The notes beneath the pieces were generated by a model. The model was not told the DNA's origin, searched no databases, and worked only from the letters and a program-made list of their open reading frames with translations. Below, one piece after another: positions 22,758 to 35,330 of a stretch of DNA of 64,000 nt; position 1 is the stretch's first letter, and each line of letters opens with the position of its first letter. The DNA comes from Lagopus muta (lineage: Eukaryota; Chordata; Aves; Galliformes; Phasianidae): NCBI RefSeq assembly GCF_023343835.1, contig NC_064437.1:56494972-56558971 (forward strand). Direction: 5' to 3'. Made by a program: the position numbers and the translations under genes.

Positions 22758-25700
22758 TGGCTTTATATAGAGTGTGTTTATTTACGTATGTATGTAAATA
22801 CTTTCTTGATGTGATAATGCCCTTGTGGTGTATCTGCTTAAGAATACCAAGTGCTTGAAAGTAAGATGGGAATGGCTGTATGGGAAAGCATTCAGAGATA
22901 TTGTTTGAGCTCTGTACAGATTGCCTTGTCAGGGCTTGGTTGTCTTGGGGGAGGGGGAAAAAACAGCACTGCATAGAGTGCAAGGGGATCTGTATGCGAG
23001 GGGATCTTCTCTGCTGCATATTGCTGACCCGCACTGGCTTTCAGCCCTGCAGTGAGGCTCACAGAAATGGATCAAGGTGCTGCTGTGTGAACTGTGCTGC
23101 ATGTGACAGAAGTGGCGCTGGCTGCCTGCTGGCAGGAGCACGTCAGCCTCTCCTCTGCAGCGTGTTCAGCATGGGCTCAAAATAACGGGTAGTGCTGGGC
23201 ATTTCTGGCAGGGAAGGTGGGCCATATTAAAGGCAGCTATGATTGTGCAAAGCACAGCTTTCTGGCAGGTTCTTTAGGTAGTATTGGTCTTCAGTAGGTG
23301 CCTGTGAGTGACTGTTCCTGCACCTATCAGCCCTGGGGCTCCATTTGCTGCCATCTCCCACCACTCACTGGGTAGTTGGGAACATTGACCTTAAATTCCT
23401 GCACTGTTTTCAGATGCCAGCATGCTCTTGAATCCCATTTCATACCAAATAGAAGTTGCTAACCAGTCTCTGACGAATCTTCTAATCACCTCTAGTACTG
23501 GAAAAACTAGATCCCAGTATTGTTTCTCTGAGCTAAGTAATCCACCGCAAGAATGGATTTAGCAGGACAATTTATCAGCAGAGATTTACATCAGTACATA
23601 TCTGGTTAAGGATTTAAGCTGAAACTTAAATTTGTACTTAGATATGGGTTTTATTTAAAAGAATATCCTGCTTAGGATTTCAGTAACATATTTTGCAAAT
23701 CACTCTTCAGATGCTCTTTCTGGAGCTCAGATGTCTGTACTGTATATGAAGAATGGATTCAGGAGACTTCACAGTGTTAGTGATTATCTTAATGTTTTCC
23801 AGATGGCAGAACGTGATGCAATCAGTGCTGTCTGGTTTTGCTGCACTATATGCTCTGTCCATACCCAATAAGTAACCAAGAAGCCATTACAAGATCAACA
23901 GGCTACTATGACAATGGCTGGTTAACTCAAATGTTCTTCATTACATTATGAAAACTGCAGATTACCAGAAAGCTCATTGGTGAATGCAAGAAGATTGATT
24001 GCTTCTCAAAGCTCTCGGAACTAGGTATGCAACTTGAATTAGCTACCCCAAGCTACGCTTTGGGAAATTAAATCCATTTTCGTAAGGACTGTAATGTAGT
24101 TTACATCTGTTCAGTTGTGAGTTTCTCTAGTAGCACTCCATGATTCCTTTCCTGCTCTTTGGAGAAGCAATAGGAATGTTTGCTTGTTGTTTGCAATGAT
24201 CTAAAATAAAATCAGCGCCGCTAGTTTTTGTGTGGGCATGGTGATGAAGTTCAACTTGATTGCAGCTTGTGGTTGCTTGTAATTCTGCTCATGTTCGTGC
24301 AGTAATGTTGTTTACTAACTGGTGCTTTTATTAGGCTTGCACACCATCATTTGAATGGCAAACCCATCACATTTAAGTAGGTGCTTAGCTCAGGATTTTC
24401 TCTGCATTAATTGAAGGCGCCGGGGTACTACACTGGGACAGGTGCAGCCTTACCGTGCAGAGGCAGGATTTGGGGAGTAAAAGTTCTTGGTACAACCTGG
24501 CATCCAGCTGTGTAGGGCTTCTTACTTGAACCCATATCCAAGAAGTCTTTAAGGGAGATTAGGACTGTGGTGGGAAGTTTCAGTCCACTGGCAGTTGTCC
24601 TAAAGAGTAGGTTTTCTAGGCACTACTTTAAGCTCTCCTACCCTTTAGTTAAGCCTAGGAAAATGGGATGGAGGGAGGAGTAAGACAGAAATATATGGTA
24701 TTAATTAGCTTTTGGAGAGGATGAGAAAACTTTCTGAAATGGGTTGAATGTCTTGCAATGGTCTCATCAACCATGGAACAGTAGGCTGCCGTGGGTGAGG
24801 TTGGTCACTGAGAAGGCTCCTCTTGGACGGAGAGGCTTAGAACTGGAGCTGGATAGTGCTCTGCAAAGAAGAGCAGCTTCTAATGCAGTCATTGTTTCAG
24901 TGGTTATGCCATGCTTGCTTGTGATACTGTTTTACTGAGTGGCTTCGTATGTTTTCGTCCTGCATGGTGTTGCTGGGCTGTTTTTGTGCTTTCCCTTTAT
25001 CATGTCCCTGGAGAGTTCCACAGTTCAGCCTCAAAACATCCTTTTGTATGGGAGAAAGGGAAGAAGAGAGATTTACATGGTGGATTTCTCATTTTACAGT
25101 TATCGGTGGCTGCTCACAGTTGTGCGACCCAGTCCTGTTCATTGACTCAGGCTGTCTTTGCTCGCTGTGGTATTGATGGTGATGAATGTGCTTTGCCAGT
25201 ATGATTTGTAAGGCTTGTTGTGTGAAACAGAATTCATGACTGCAGATTTTGGAAACTGAAGATAAGAGAGAGCTTATCACAGTTCCTAATTCATTGCTCC
25301 TTCAAGTCCTTGGGGTGGCTGTATTGCTCAGTATTATGCAGCCTCTTTGCCTCTTTCGTTGTCTTCTATAATAAGTATGTAGAAAACAGGCTTTGCAGTG
25401 ATGGGGACAAAGGAGGGAAAAGGGGATGGCACTTCTGTACTCCTCTTCCAACCCTTCTCTCATTCCTCCTCTACTGCACAGCTTTTCCTTCCTGTCACTA
25501 TCTCCCAGATCCCTAGTTTCTCACCAAGCGAGCAGAGGTTTTCTGTAGGAACTCATCAACAATACCTTACAGATGGAATATAAGGAAGAAATATCCTTTG
25601 CTTTGACTCATTGGCAACAAATGCCATGCAGTCAAAGCAGCTTTAGCACCTGGACAGGTTTCTGCTCAGAAATCTGACCTGCTGCTATGGGTTAAGGAGG

Positions 25701-27940
25701 TTATGGAAATTCAGCCTAAGAGAGCCTAGAGCTCTCCATAGCTGATAGAAAAAGAGAACTTTTTGTTCTGGGGCTCTAACGTTTATCGAAGGCCTGAAAA
25801 GTGTTATTAAGAACAGCTTTCTAGCCTGATGTGGTCTCTTGTATTTTTACAGTACTCTGTTTGATGAAGGGGAGAGAGGCTGTGAAAGACATTACTTTGC
25901 AGGGAGAGGTGACCCTTCGCTATACTTTAAAGAGCTCATACAAGACCGGCTGAAATCGCGTCCTGAAGGATATTTGTGCAGCAGAGTGTTCAGCACACCG
26001 TGTGTCTCATAGCCATAAGTGCCAAGTTACACTCAGCCCATAACTATTGAGCCCCTGAGACGCTATTCGTTGTAGAAACTTGAGATGTTTATTAAGATGT
26101 TCCGAGTTCAATTTTTGATGTATCAGAACAGCTTTTAAATCTGTCACGGCTTCAGGTGGCAGAGCCAGCATGAATGCCACTCAAAGTAGTGCTGGGAAGA
26201 TGTGACTCCTCGTGTGGTTTTTGTGGTATTTACACTCCTCTCCTAATTTTAAGAGAAATATATCTGTGGGGGTAAATCTGGCTGTTTAAAGTAAGTTCTT
26301 TATGGTTAATATCTCTTCATGTCACTGTCTGGTTACAAGAGTAGTACGAGGTGATTGTATAACAGTGTTAGCTTAAAAATTATTCAGGTACAGGAAGATA
26401 CTTTTTTTTTTTTTTTTAGTGCTGGAAATATTCATTTAAAATTCTTAATAATTATGTTGTTCCTCTCGTGTCAGCCCCCAGTTTCTAATAAGTCCCTGCT
26501 AGGTAATTTTTGTTAATCGACAGTGCTGGAATGTATGCTGTTGTCTCCTTGGGACTGCATGTGTTATGCATCAGTTATGTCAAACAATGACTCCTGTTGG
26601 AAGGATACACAGAAAACTACGAAGCAGTTCTGCACAAATTGCTTGCTTTGCTTTGTCACTTTTTCTGTTTAAGGGTGGAAGATTTTATGAAGATGTCATG
26701 TGACAAACAGATATATTATCTGATATCCCCCTGCATGTTTACCTTGACAAAGATCCAAACTGCAGCAGAGAAGGGTGGGAGCAAACTCGCAGTGCACAGA
26801 ATGCGTAGGGTTTCAGGGTTAAAAAGCAGAACAAAACCAAAACACAATCTACAGTCTGCTTAATTGCTCGTGCATCTTGCAGATAGAAACGTAATTATTG
26901 GCAGAAATCATAGATGGATTATGGAGCGAGCTGCTCCGTGGGCAGAAGCTGAGCTGCACTGCTGTGTGCAGAGCTCCGGGCGGATGGTTGGGTGGCAAGG
27001 AGAGCTGCATGAAGAGCTGGTGGGGATGGTATGGGTGAAGCTGCGTGGTTATCTGTCAGCCGGCAACGACGTGCTGTTGCACAGCAGGAAACTTTGCTGT
27101 AATTGGATATTTTCTGTTTTGGTGCTGAGCAAAAAGCACAAGCCTCACGTTGGTGCATATCATTGCTCCCTTTTGCTCACTTAACTGTATTTCTGCTCTT
27201 GAAAAATGTGCTGTTATGGCGCTTGTTCTCCTGACGTGTTAAGCAGAAATATAAATCCAAGTAGCTGTTATTTTCTGAGAAATATTGGATTGTTCTTATT
27301 TTAAATTGCTCTCTTATGTCGTTATTTATATGTATGTATATAGAAGGAAAGCATATTTTCCTCTGTATATCATCAAGAAGATCGTATGGCAGAGGGAACA
27401 AACAAACAAAGCCAACTTCAAAACACAAACTGTGTTGCTAAAGTGGAAATTTGCTTTTGTGGCAAATGAAGTCTCCAGATGGGAGACCGGCAGGTCAAAC
27501 TTGTCACTGCTGCAAGCTGAACATACACGAAACAAAGCTGTTCAGCTGTCTCTGAATCTCCACAGCACTCATTGGAATTATTTTTTTCAGAGTGCTTGCA
27601 GGAAAAACCACGACTTTTTTTTTTTTGTCAGTATTCATGTTGAGCGTTTTTTGTTTGGTAAACCAGGCTTAGAAATTACAAATTCATTTGTCTAAATTTG
27701 TGAAGACGATATTTTACATAAGAGGGAATGTGCACTGGGGAGCAGATTTTGTGGGAAAACACTGGTTTATTAAGGTGTGTTATACTTTGCACTGGGACGT
27801 TGTCAGCTGAGAGTAGCGAGTTGCTGCTAAGCAATACCTCTCCTTTCATTAACTGCAGGCAGATGGTTTTTAGCCTGGGATTTAAGTACTTTTTTCTCAC
27901 TGTTTAATCCTTTAGAATCCTACTGAACCAGAAGGTTTTT

Positions 27941-27987
27941 AAAGATAAATATTTTTTTAAAGATAAATTTTTTAAAGATAAATATTA
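27941..27987. repeat. AAAGATAAAT short tandem array
   Basis: Three units begin with AAAGATAAAT at 27941, 27959 and 27974, each followed by a T-rich spacer of 3-8 bases. Each unit carries AGATAA, the core GATA-factor site, so the array is a triple GATA motif in tandem. It could be a microsatellite-like slippage product or a small regulatory cluster. Sequence alone cannot decide. Confidence 0.8.
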
Positions 27988-28370
27988 GTTATTTCTAAAG
28001 TTTTCTATTAAATATCAGTATTTCCTTTTGGGAAGAGTAAACTTGTCTACTTGTGTTTTAATGTTTTGTTCCTCGTGTGCAGTTTTTAAAACCATCCTTC
28101 TTCACTCCTTATGGTGAGAAGGTCTTCATGCAGCCATGTGCTCTTGTCACAGCGCACAATTCCTGAACGAGTTGCATCTTCAGGGGTGTCTGTAGAGCCT
28201 GGCTTCAGAACGTGAATTTCAGAAACACCTTGGAGATTCTTTATTGAATAATCTTGGAAAAAGGCTACTATGTGCTCAGCTTATGGAATCCAGAGATAGA
28301 ATTTGCTATTGTTAAATGAAACCAGAGATTTTTCTTGGGGAAGAAAAGTTTCTTATGTAGGACAGCCTTT

Positions 28371-28388
28371 AAAAAAAAAAAAAAAAAA
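28371..28388. repeat. poly-A tract (18)
   Basis: A run of 18 A, followed by GTACTTG. I see no repeat body or target-site duplication that would mark a retroposed copy. Confidence 0.9.
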
Positions 28389-28659
28389 GTACTTGTTCTG
28401 CTCTTTTGCGAAGAAGGCTGTCGTCTCAGCAACAGCAGCTTCCTGCTTTCTATTTACGAAATTGAAGCTGGTATCTTTAGTTCAGTTACAAAATACTAAA
28501 AATCTGCAGTGGAGAAGTTTGGGTCTAAAACCTGTTTGTTGAAATGAATTTATTAGCAATTGGTGGCATCTAGTGACTGTCCCTGTCAACGCACTTGCTG
28601 CATAATTCATCTACAGGCTTTACCAAATAGTTACCTTACAGACTGCCCCAGCCTTCAGT

Positions 28660-28868
28660 TCCAGCCTCTTGTTCCCTTTCAAAAGATAAACTTTCCATAG
28701 GGCAGCGCTTATCTCAGGGCTTCCTGCTGGAGGAGGCTAAAGCTGCCCCGGCTCGGTCAGTGCTCAGTAGAACCCTGCAGACTTCAGTCGGCGCTCAACA
28801 AGGACATGGGGAACCACTGAGCTTCAGTCAGCAGAAGGAGAAACGGCAAAGATAATGGATCAGAAAAG
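28660..28868 (+). promoter_or_regulatory. candidate alternative promoter and first exon
   Basis: This segment is more GC-rich and CpG-bearing than its AT-rich surroundings. It holds two GATA-type sites (AAAGATAAA at about 28683, and GCTTATCT at about 28707) just upstream of a block ending in ATAATGGATCAGAAAAG, then GTAGTG. A transcript starting here could have its ATG at 28855 and leave at the weak donor 28869. That ATG leaves a phase-2 junction, unlike the phase-1 junction of the upstream exon, so the two would not share one downstream exon frame as protein starts. If real it may be a non-coding or other transcript. The donor lacks the usual GTAAG, so the call is speculative. Confidence 0.15.
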
Positions 28869-31314
28869 GTAGTGTATTTGTTTAATTCAGTGGTGGTTTG
28901 TTGCAATTATTGAGTTGTGGTTAGAAATTAATAGTACTTGTGTACGTCCATAAAAACAAAGAGTGGTAGGATATGTTACTGCTGTGTGCGGCTGCTAGCT
29001 GTTTGGTAGAGGTATCTCTGCTTCCAGAGGGTGATAGTATTGTGTGGATTAGCAAAAGGCAGGTGGGGGACTAGATGTGTGTTTGATTTTAATTCTTGTG
29101 AATGGAGCGGTGGTGGCCTTTGTAAAGACAGCATCTATGCTTCCCTTGTGCCTGTGCATTACGCTTCCAACAGAAGGGGCTTACGGCAGAGTTTGTTTCT
29201 CTTTGTTGTTCCTGTTGCCCTTGAGAAATGTGCTTTGTATCACATGCGCTTCACAGAAGCCATTCTCAGATGGGTTACGGCAGATTCAGATGCCATTGCA
29301 TGAAGTGCTCCGTGCGGTCTGCAAAACAAGGAGCTGCGAGATAACGGCGGGAGTGTTTGCTGCTGCTGCTTTCAGATGGTCTATTTTTGACATGGAGGCC
29401 AATATCAGGCCCTGGATTTTGTCAGGTCAGGGGGTGACCTCTGAAAACATTATCTCTGCCTTTTCTTTGTTGACAACATATCTTTGTCCCTCCTGGGACC
29501 TGGGATGGCTGCATGATAGCGCTGCTATTTAAAATGCCTAGATAGGAGAAGTCATGTAAATTCTTTCTATTTTTAAGGATGCTCATTAAAGTTCCTAGCA
29601 AGGCTTAGGCAGTTTGGGGGTGCAAATGATAGCTCTGCAAGGGGGACCAGCAGCTCATGGAAAACCCTGTTACCTTCACTTGGCTTTGTTAAACAGGGAT
29701 GTGCTAAATGCATGAGTTAAATAATAAGAAACAATTTGCAAGTATTATGTACACTTGTTCTTTTATCTATTTTTATAAGGTCAACATTCAGGATAAGTGT
29801 ATTTTTTTTTCTGGTGCATTTGGGAATATTTTAATTAAATGGGGTTTATTGTTCACATTGTTCAATCAACTTTTTGTTAACTTCTTAATGTCTCAGTGTG
29901 GCATTGCCCCTTGTTCCTGGATGCTGCAGTGCTGGAAGAGCAGAGCACTTAATTGCATAGTTTGTTAGTAATACACATCTGCATAACTGAAAACTGTGGG
30001 TTCTAATTGTCTTTATTTGTTGGAATTTAAAAGCTGAGCAAAATAACACAAACAAATCATCAGCAATAGACAGTTCAATTTTCTAGAGCAAATCAGGACA
30101 ATCAACTTTAAAAAATCTCTTAAGGGGTTGTGTGTAAGACTTTGGGTAAATCTATAGATGGTTTTGGCAGAACAGCTGTTTTCCCTCTGCTTTTGGTCTC
30201 CTTGGTATGGTAACAGCATTTCCTTTGCTGGGCAGGGAGGTGGCAAAGGGAAGGAATCACTGTACCCAATACAGGTGTTTAACCTGTATGCGGTTCCCTA
30301 AAGACCCACTTGTGAAATTTCAGCAGGACTTTAATGTGTGAATTTATGTATTTTCTACTGAGTGTTAAAATTCAGTAAGGGGAGCTGATGATGTTCCTCA
30401 ATTTAAACCTGAAGGGATAATTTGTCAGTTACAGATTTGCTTGAAAAACAGGGACTATATTAAAAACTCAAAATAAATTTCAATCTGACAATCCCTCTGT
30501 TCCTGGAGTGACAATGCTGAAAACGCCGCTGTTGTGTTTTGTTTATTACCATTATTTCTTGTTGCAGTCATTCCCAGGGGCATTACTCCTGTATTAGGTA
30601 CACACAATTCTACTTTTTTTTTTTTTTTTAAGTAAACAATAATAAAACAGAATCGCACAACCCGGCCAGCCCTTGTCGTGGGTGTTTATGGTTCTTCCTA
30701 TGTGGATTTCTTAAACGTTCCTATAAAAGCGTATAAATCTAGCAGCAGAGACTAGTGCTCTGAAACACTGGTTCTGTGGATTTCAGTTGAGATTAATTCC
30801 CGGTGCATAAGTAAATGTGGAAATATTTACCTGCTAAAAAGTGTACTGTCTGTATTTGGTGTACTGGCTGGTTAAGGATCTGCCAAATTGCCGTAGAGGG
30901 AATTTGGCTGTTCTTAGTGCTGTTCACCTCTCTTTAACATGCCATGCACACTTAGGGGTAAGGTGAAAAAGAAATACATGGCACAATGAGATCCTTTGGT
31001 CCCCATCAGATCCTCTGTGCGTTTCCACCAGAGAGCTGGGATCTCTTTCTTAAGCCACATATCCTCAGTCAAAATGTTTGGGAGGTACAGCTTAGCCCCT
31101 ACAGCATCCTGTGTTTTGTATGTTACTGCTTGTGGTGGTGACTTTCAGTCATACCAAAACCTGGCTTTCTGCTCTTCGTGTATCACCTGGGTGACACAGC
31201 AGAGCACAGGAACAGTGCTGAATGTGTTGATTCCTTAAGGGTGCTTTGCTGTCCTTTGCTAAGATACATGTTTATTTTTTTCATCTGGACTGAAAGCTAT
31301 ACTAGCTCTGGTTT

Positions 31315-31339
31315 TATATATATATATTTTTTTTTTTTA
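31315..31339. repeat. (TA)6 plus T13
   Basis: Six TA dinucleotides run directly into thirteen T. This is a simple AT-rich microsatellite, likely polymorphic in length. Confidence 0.9.
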
Positions 31340-34313
31340 AGCAGACTTTACTGCTCATAGTCACTCTGGATTTTAAAGATAATGTTTCCCTATAAGTGGA
31401 GTAGCAAAGAGAATGCCCCAGCCTTGTTGCGGGTGCAGCACTGTGTGTCAAAAGCCTGGAGTGACTGCACTGTGAGATGAGAGTCCCAGTTCCGCCATGA
31501 CTGCTGCAGGCAGCTCATCTGCAAACCTGGCAAGGCTTTCAGCTGTGAATTACTCCTTTCACAAGATTTCAAACGTTGCCTTGTTGGGACAGGAAGTTTA
31601 TCTACATGTTAAGTCTCAACAGTGGCTTCAGGTTATACCAGTGTAATTGGGAATCGTGCTTTGGAGCAGTTCTTTACAGTCAACTTCTTTCCATTGCATA
31701 TACATCATAGACTCATAAGTAAACAAAGTATGCAGTTTCAGAAATCCTATTAAAGCAATAAATGTATTGTCTTAGTACTCCATACAGTTGCAAGGTGCAC
31801 GACCTCATCCAGCAGTGGGCTTTTCACACTGTTCCACAAGTAATTCTCATCAACAGACCTTAAACCCCAGAGCTGTTATGTTGATGGAAGTTTGTTTATA
31901 TTAATGCATTGGCGTTAAAAGAGAAAACCAATAAAACTAACCTGAAAATAAACCAAGTGCTGGACCTGGGGAGGTACTGGTAATGCCGGCAGCTGGAAAG
32001 CCAGAGGAATTGGTGATTTTCTTCCTTTGCAGGCACAATTGAAACATAGAAACCCCATTTTCTTTAGCAAGAATGCTTGGACGCCCTCCAATCAAGAGTG
32101 AACAAAGGTTTGTCTGTCAGAGTCCCAGGAGCCCCCGCATCTGCTTTAGAGAACAGGATGTGGGGAGGGGTAAAAATGCATCACATCTGTGTGGCTGACA
32201 TGGCTGGGGGAGCACCTGGGAGTTCCGAGCACTGGGAGCTGCTCTCTGGGCTGGTTTCTGGTGGGTGCTGGGCTGTCAGGGGTTCTGAGTAGCATGGGAG
32301 TCTGGCGTTAGGGCTGATTTTCTGTGGGAGGTTCTGGGTTCTGCACCCTAAAGGCAGAACAGTACTTCTCCTTTGGAAAAATGCATTTAATAACTCTGGG
32401 ATGTTACTTAGTCTGGTTTTTGTATTTACAGTCTCAAAAGTCTTGTAATTTTCAGTTCCTTCCAGTACTCAGTCAGGATTTTGTAAGCAGGTGCATTACA
32501 CTTATGCCTTTAATTTGGCTAGCTGACTTCTGGTTGAGCTGATTTTGGTGAGACAGAGTGTATGAAACAGAAACAAGTTGTGCCTGAAACAGCTGTGCAT
32601 TCTCTTGCCACGTGCACTGAGAGCAGCTCAGGTGCATCACTGTACCAACCAACCCTTAGCAGAGTGCGGTGCCAGAGCTGTGCAGACCTCTGGTGAATGG
32701 AGAATGTAAAATTTGGACTTTGGACAGATAACAAAAAGAATTATTTCTCTAAACTTTCTCATTGATTATTCACCTCTCTATTTTCAGCAAAAAAATGCTG
32801 TTAGTGAATTCAGTCATCCATTCCCAAAAAGCTTTTCTTATATTTCTGCAAATCCTGTCAGGAAGACTTGTTGGGCATCCATTATTGCTTTATCTCTTTG
32901 GTTCTGTTGGCAGTGGGCTGCCATGCACTGACTCTCATGTTTCTAGACATCGGGAGCAGTGGTAATAAAAGCGTGTTACGAAGTTCTGCCTCCAAGTTTC
33001 ATTTAAATGAGCACCCAGCTAACTGCGTATTAATGTGTGCAGTATTTTTAATATAGAAATAAATACTCTTGTTCAGAACGTGTTTTGCAGTGTGTTTTAT
33101 GTAGTCCTAATGAAAAAAAAAAGTGATTACAGCCATCTGTGTTTCTGGAACATAAAATCTTGGAGGAAGGCTGTCAGCTGGGAAGGTGACAGCTGCATTT
33201 GTAACGACATGTTCTTGAAACTCGTCGGTGAGCTTTGTGTATGCACTTGTGGTGTGTAAGGTGTGTAAAGCTTTCTGAGGTGTTGCGTGCTGTCAGTGTG
33301 GAAATAAAGTGTGTGCTGGGGAGGTGCCGTGCCGAGCAGGAGGCAGTGGAGTACTTTAGCTCTTGTTTCATTTTTACGGCAAATCCCAAGCATTAAGGAT
33401 ATTTGTGGTTTGGGGCTTCTCGTGGTCAGCTGAGATTCCTCTGCTTGTTCAGGAGTACAGCTTTGGATGATGTGCTCAGAACTTTTAAACTGTGACTCTT
33501 ACGGAAGAAATCTGCAATTCCTACAAAGGAAGCCTCAGTTTTTCTCTTTTGCGTTAAGTCTCCTTCAAAGAGAATCTTTAAATCCTAACAAAGTAGAGCT
33601 GATGTGTCGGCTGGGCTGGCTGCAGCTAACAGCAGTTCTGCAAATGCTGAAACTCCATCATGCAAGCAGAGAGTGGACTGCTGGAGGGCTGCTTCTCAAG
33701 AAGCAGAGTATTTTCGATGGAGAAGGCTTTGAAATTAGGAGGTGGGAGGGAGATCCTGGTGACGAGAACAGTTGTGTTAATCCAAATGGCAGCTTGTCTT
33801 CACATCTGACTGTCTTCATGCTGTGTCACCCTCTGTGGGTTACTTCTGTGGAAGTAAATTAGTGGTGTATGTTTAAAAACAAACCAACCAAAATCGCAAA
33901 AGCAACGACTTGATTTTGAAACAATGGTTTAAAAAAAAGACCCAACAAACTAAGCATGAATCAACAGGCTTTTGTCCTCTTTCAGCCAAATATTTTCAAA
34001 GTAAATTTTTAAGTAACTGTCATGCCTATTTCTGTACTGCAAGGCTCAGGGCAAGATGACAGCCTGGGGTGGGGGAAGCAAACCCAAGGAATTAATGGGA
34101 TGAGGGGTTTGTGAGGCTATGGGGAGTTATGCTGAGACGTGACTGCTGTTTCTTCGAGGTGAACATATTTGTATTTATTCTGGCATAAACTGAAATCCTC
34201 ACTGTTTTCAGTATGTGGTGTCCGAATGATATGGGTAACAAATGCAAAAGCATTTTGATGTTGTAGTTAAATATCAGCATACTACAGGAGTTGAAAAATA
34301 TGTGCCTTTCACG

Positions 34314-34329
34314 TCAAATAATTATTTGA
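34314..34329. repeat. 16-bp perfect palindrome
   Basis: TCAAATAATTATTTGA is its own reverse complement. If one G-T wobble is allowed, the symmetry extends to ACG...TGT over 22 bases. The centre AATAATTATT contains overlapping TAATTA homeodomain-type cores. It may be a symmetric binding site or an AT-rich accident. Confidence 0.9.
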
Positions 34330-34882
34330 TGTATATGCATTTTTAGAGTGTTGAAGGAATATACGGAATGAATAATACCTAAATAACATTAACGATCATC
34401 AGTGCACGTATTATAATGCACAAGTCAACTGGTGGTTGGCTTGAATTCTCATAGTGATTTCGGTGTTGCATTTAAAAATTAAAAAAATCGGAGTAGGTAA
34501 CATTTAGAGGTCTCATCCAACTCCATGGAAATTGTAAACATTGATTGAAACTTTTTGTTTCCCTCTGGCTGAGTTATCTGGAAAGAACTTTTTGTTTGTT
34601 TGTAAATCTGTCATTTTACAGAGCAAGGTATGCCCTTTAAGTTTAGGGAAAGCATTCTCAACACAAGCAGGGCTGTGTCCTACGTGCCCTTTAAAACTGA
34701 ATGGTAAAATAGGACGGTTACATACCTCACAATCCCTATGTGGACACAGATCATTCAGTCTCATCTTCCTTCTATAGATATATATATATTTTTGTAGGCT
34801 AAGATTTTTGGAGCTTGAGACTAGAACTCAAACTTCTCAGAAAGTTAGGTTCAATATCCAAACTGATTATAGATGTTTCTGG

Positions 34883-34910
34883 TTTTTTTTTTTTTCTTTT
34901 TTTTTTCCAG
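34883..34910 (+). other. polypyrimidine tract and CCAG acceptor-like site
   Basis: Thirteen T, one C, ten T, then CCAG: an almost ideal pyrimidine tract and 3' splice site, ending at 34910. It directly precedes an open segment with exon-like length (34911-35047). Poly-T tracts near AG occur by chance in AT-rich DNA, so this supports an exon only weakly. Confidence 0.45.
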
Positions 34911-35047
34911 GGATATATAAAGCAAAAATAGCTGGGAAATATCCATTAACTCCTGTAAGATCTGTGAAGGATAACGAAATAAGGGCTGAAATTACAGATA
35001 ATGCAATAATTGTTACTGGATGCCGTTATAATGCGCGCAGAAAGTGA
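34911..35047 (+). CDS. candidate alternative terminal exon
   Basis: After the acceptor-like CCAG at 34910 the sequence is open for 44 codons and ends with TGA at 35045-35047. Joined to the phase-1 donor at 8831, the split codon becomes AGG (Arg) and the frame continues without a stop. The peptide is lysine- and isoleucine-rich (begins IYKAKIAGKYPLTP) and matches no family I know. A donor-like site (CCT, then GTAAGA) at 34955 would instead give a 44-bp internal exon ending in phase 0. One in three random segments would fit the phase, and no AATAAA follows closely, so the evidence is slight. It could also be non-coding. Confidence 0.2.
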
Positions 35048-35330
35048 AAGGAGAGCGAAGTGACAGCGCGAGGCCGCCGGCGCTCTCTTGCACAGTATTT
35101 AGGGCAGGAGCAATCTGTCGGCACAGGAAAGAAGGATGGCTGCTGCCCTGACCCCTCTGTGTACCCACCTTGCTGCGTGGCTCTGGTGTCCCTGGTGGGG
35201 CACGGTGCAGCCGTCCCGCTGCGCTATCGGTGCCACTGTCGCTGGGTCGTGCCGCAGCTGAGAGGTCTCGGCGCTGCCGTGCAGATGGAGCGGGAGGGTT
35301 TGCCTTTACCTCAAAGACTTTGCTAAGGAT
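35030..35330. promoter_or_regulatory. small internal CpG cluster
   Basis: After AATGCGCGCAG the sequence shows CpG-rich text, including GCGCGAGGCCGCCGGCGCTC, and continues with scattered CpG to about 35330. CpG is otherwise rare in this intron-like region. A short unmethylated CpG cluster within an intron can be an internal promoter or enhancer. No TATA box or clear initiator is visible. Confidence 0.4.

Larger units (their letters stand above)
22758..28660. other. first-intron-like non-coding DNA
   Basis: No gene recognised. Homopolymers are T16 at 26402-26417, T12 at 27615-27626 and A18 at 28371-28388. A three-unit AAAGATAAAT tandem lies at 27941-27987. Open frames such as 22880-23185, 27285-27695 and 27326-27535 are short, overlap on both strands and show no known domain, so I treat them as chance. 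A CTCF-like partial motif (GGCATCTAGTGA at 28565-28576) has two mismatches to consensus and is not called. Confidence 0.5.
28890..34800. other. first-intron-like non-coding DNA
   Basis: No gene recognised. Homopolymer and dinucleotide tracts include T16 at 30614-30629, a TA repeat running into T13 at 31315-31339 and a TATATA block at about 34776-34792. A 16-bp palindrome lies at 34314-34329. The open frame at 29077-29532 (plus, 151 codons in all) shows no motif I know and has no splice-bounded ends. CR1 or other recognisable repeats are absent. Confidence 0.5.

Noticed and set aside
28565..28576. CTCF-like partial match (minus strand TCACTAGATGCC)
   Set aside because: Two mismatches, one of them in the conserved GG. 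Too weak to call.
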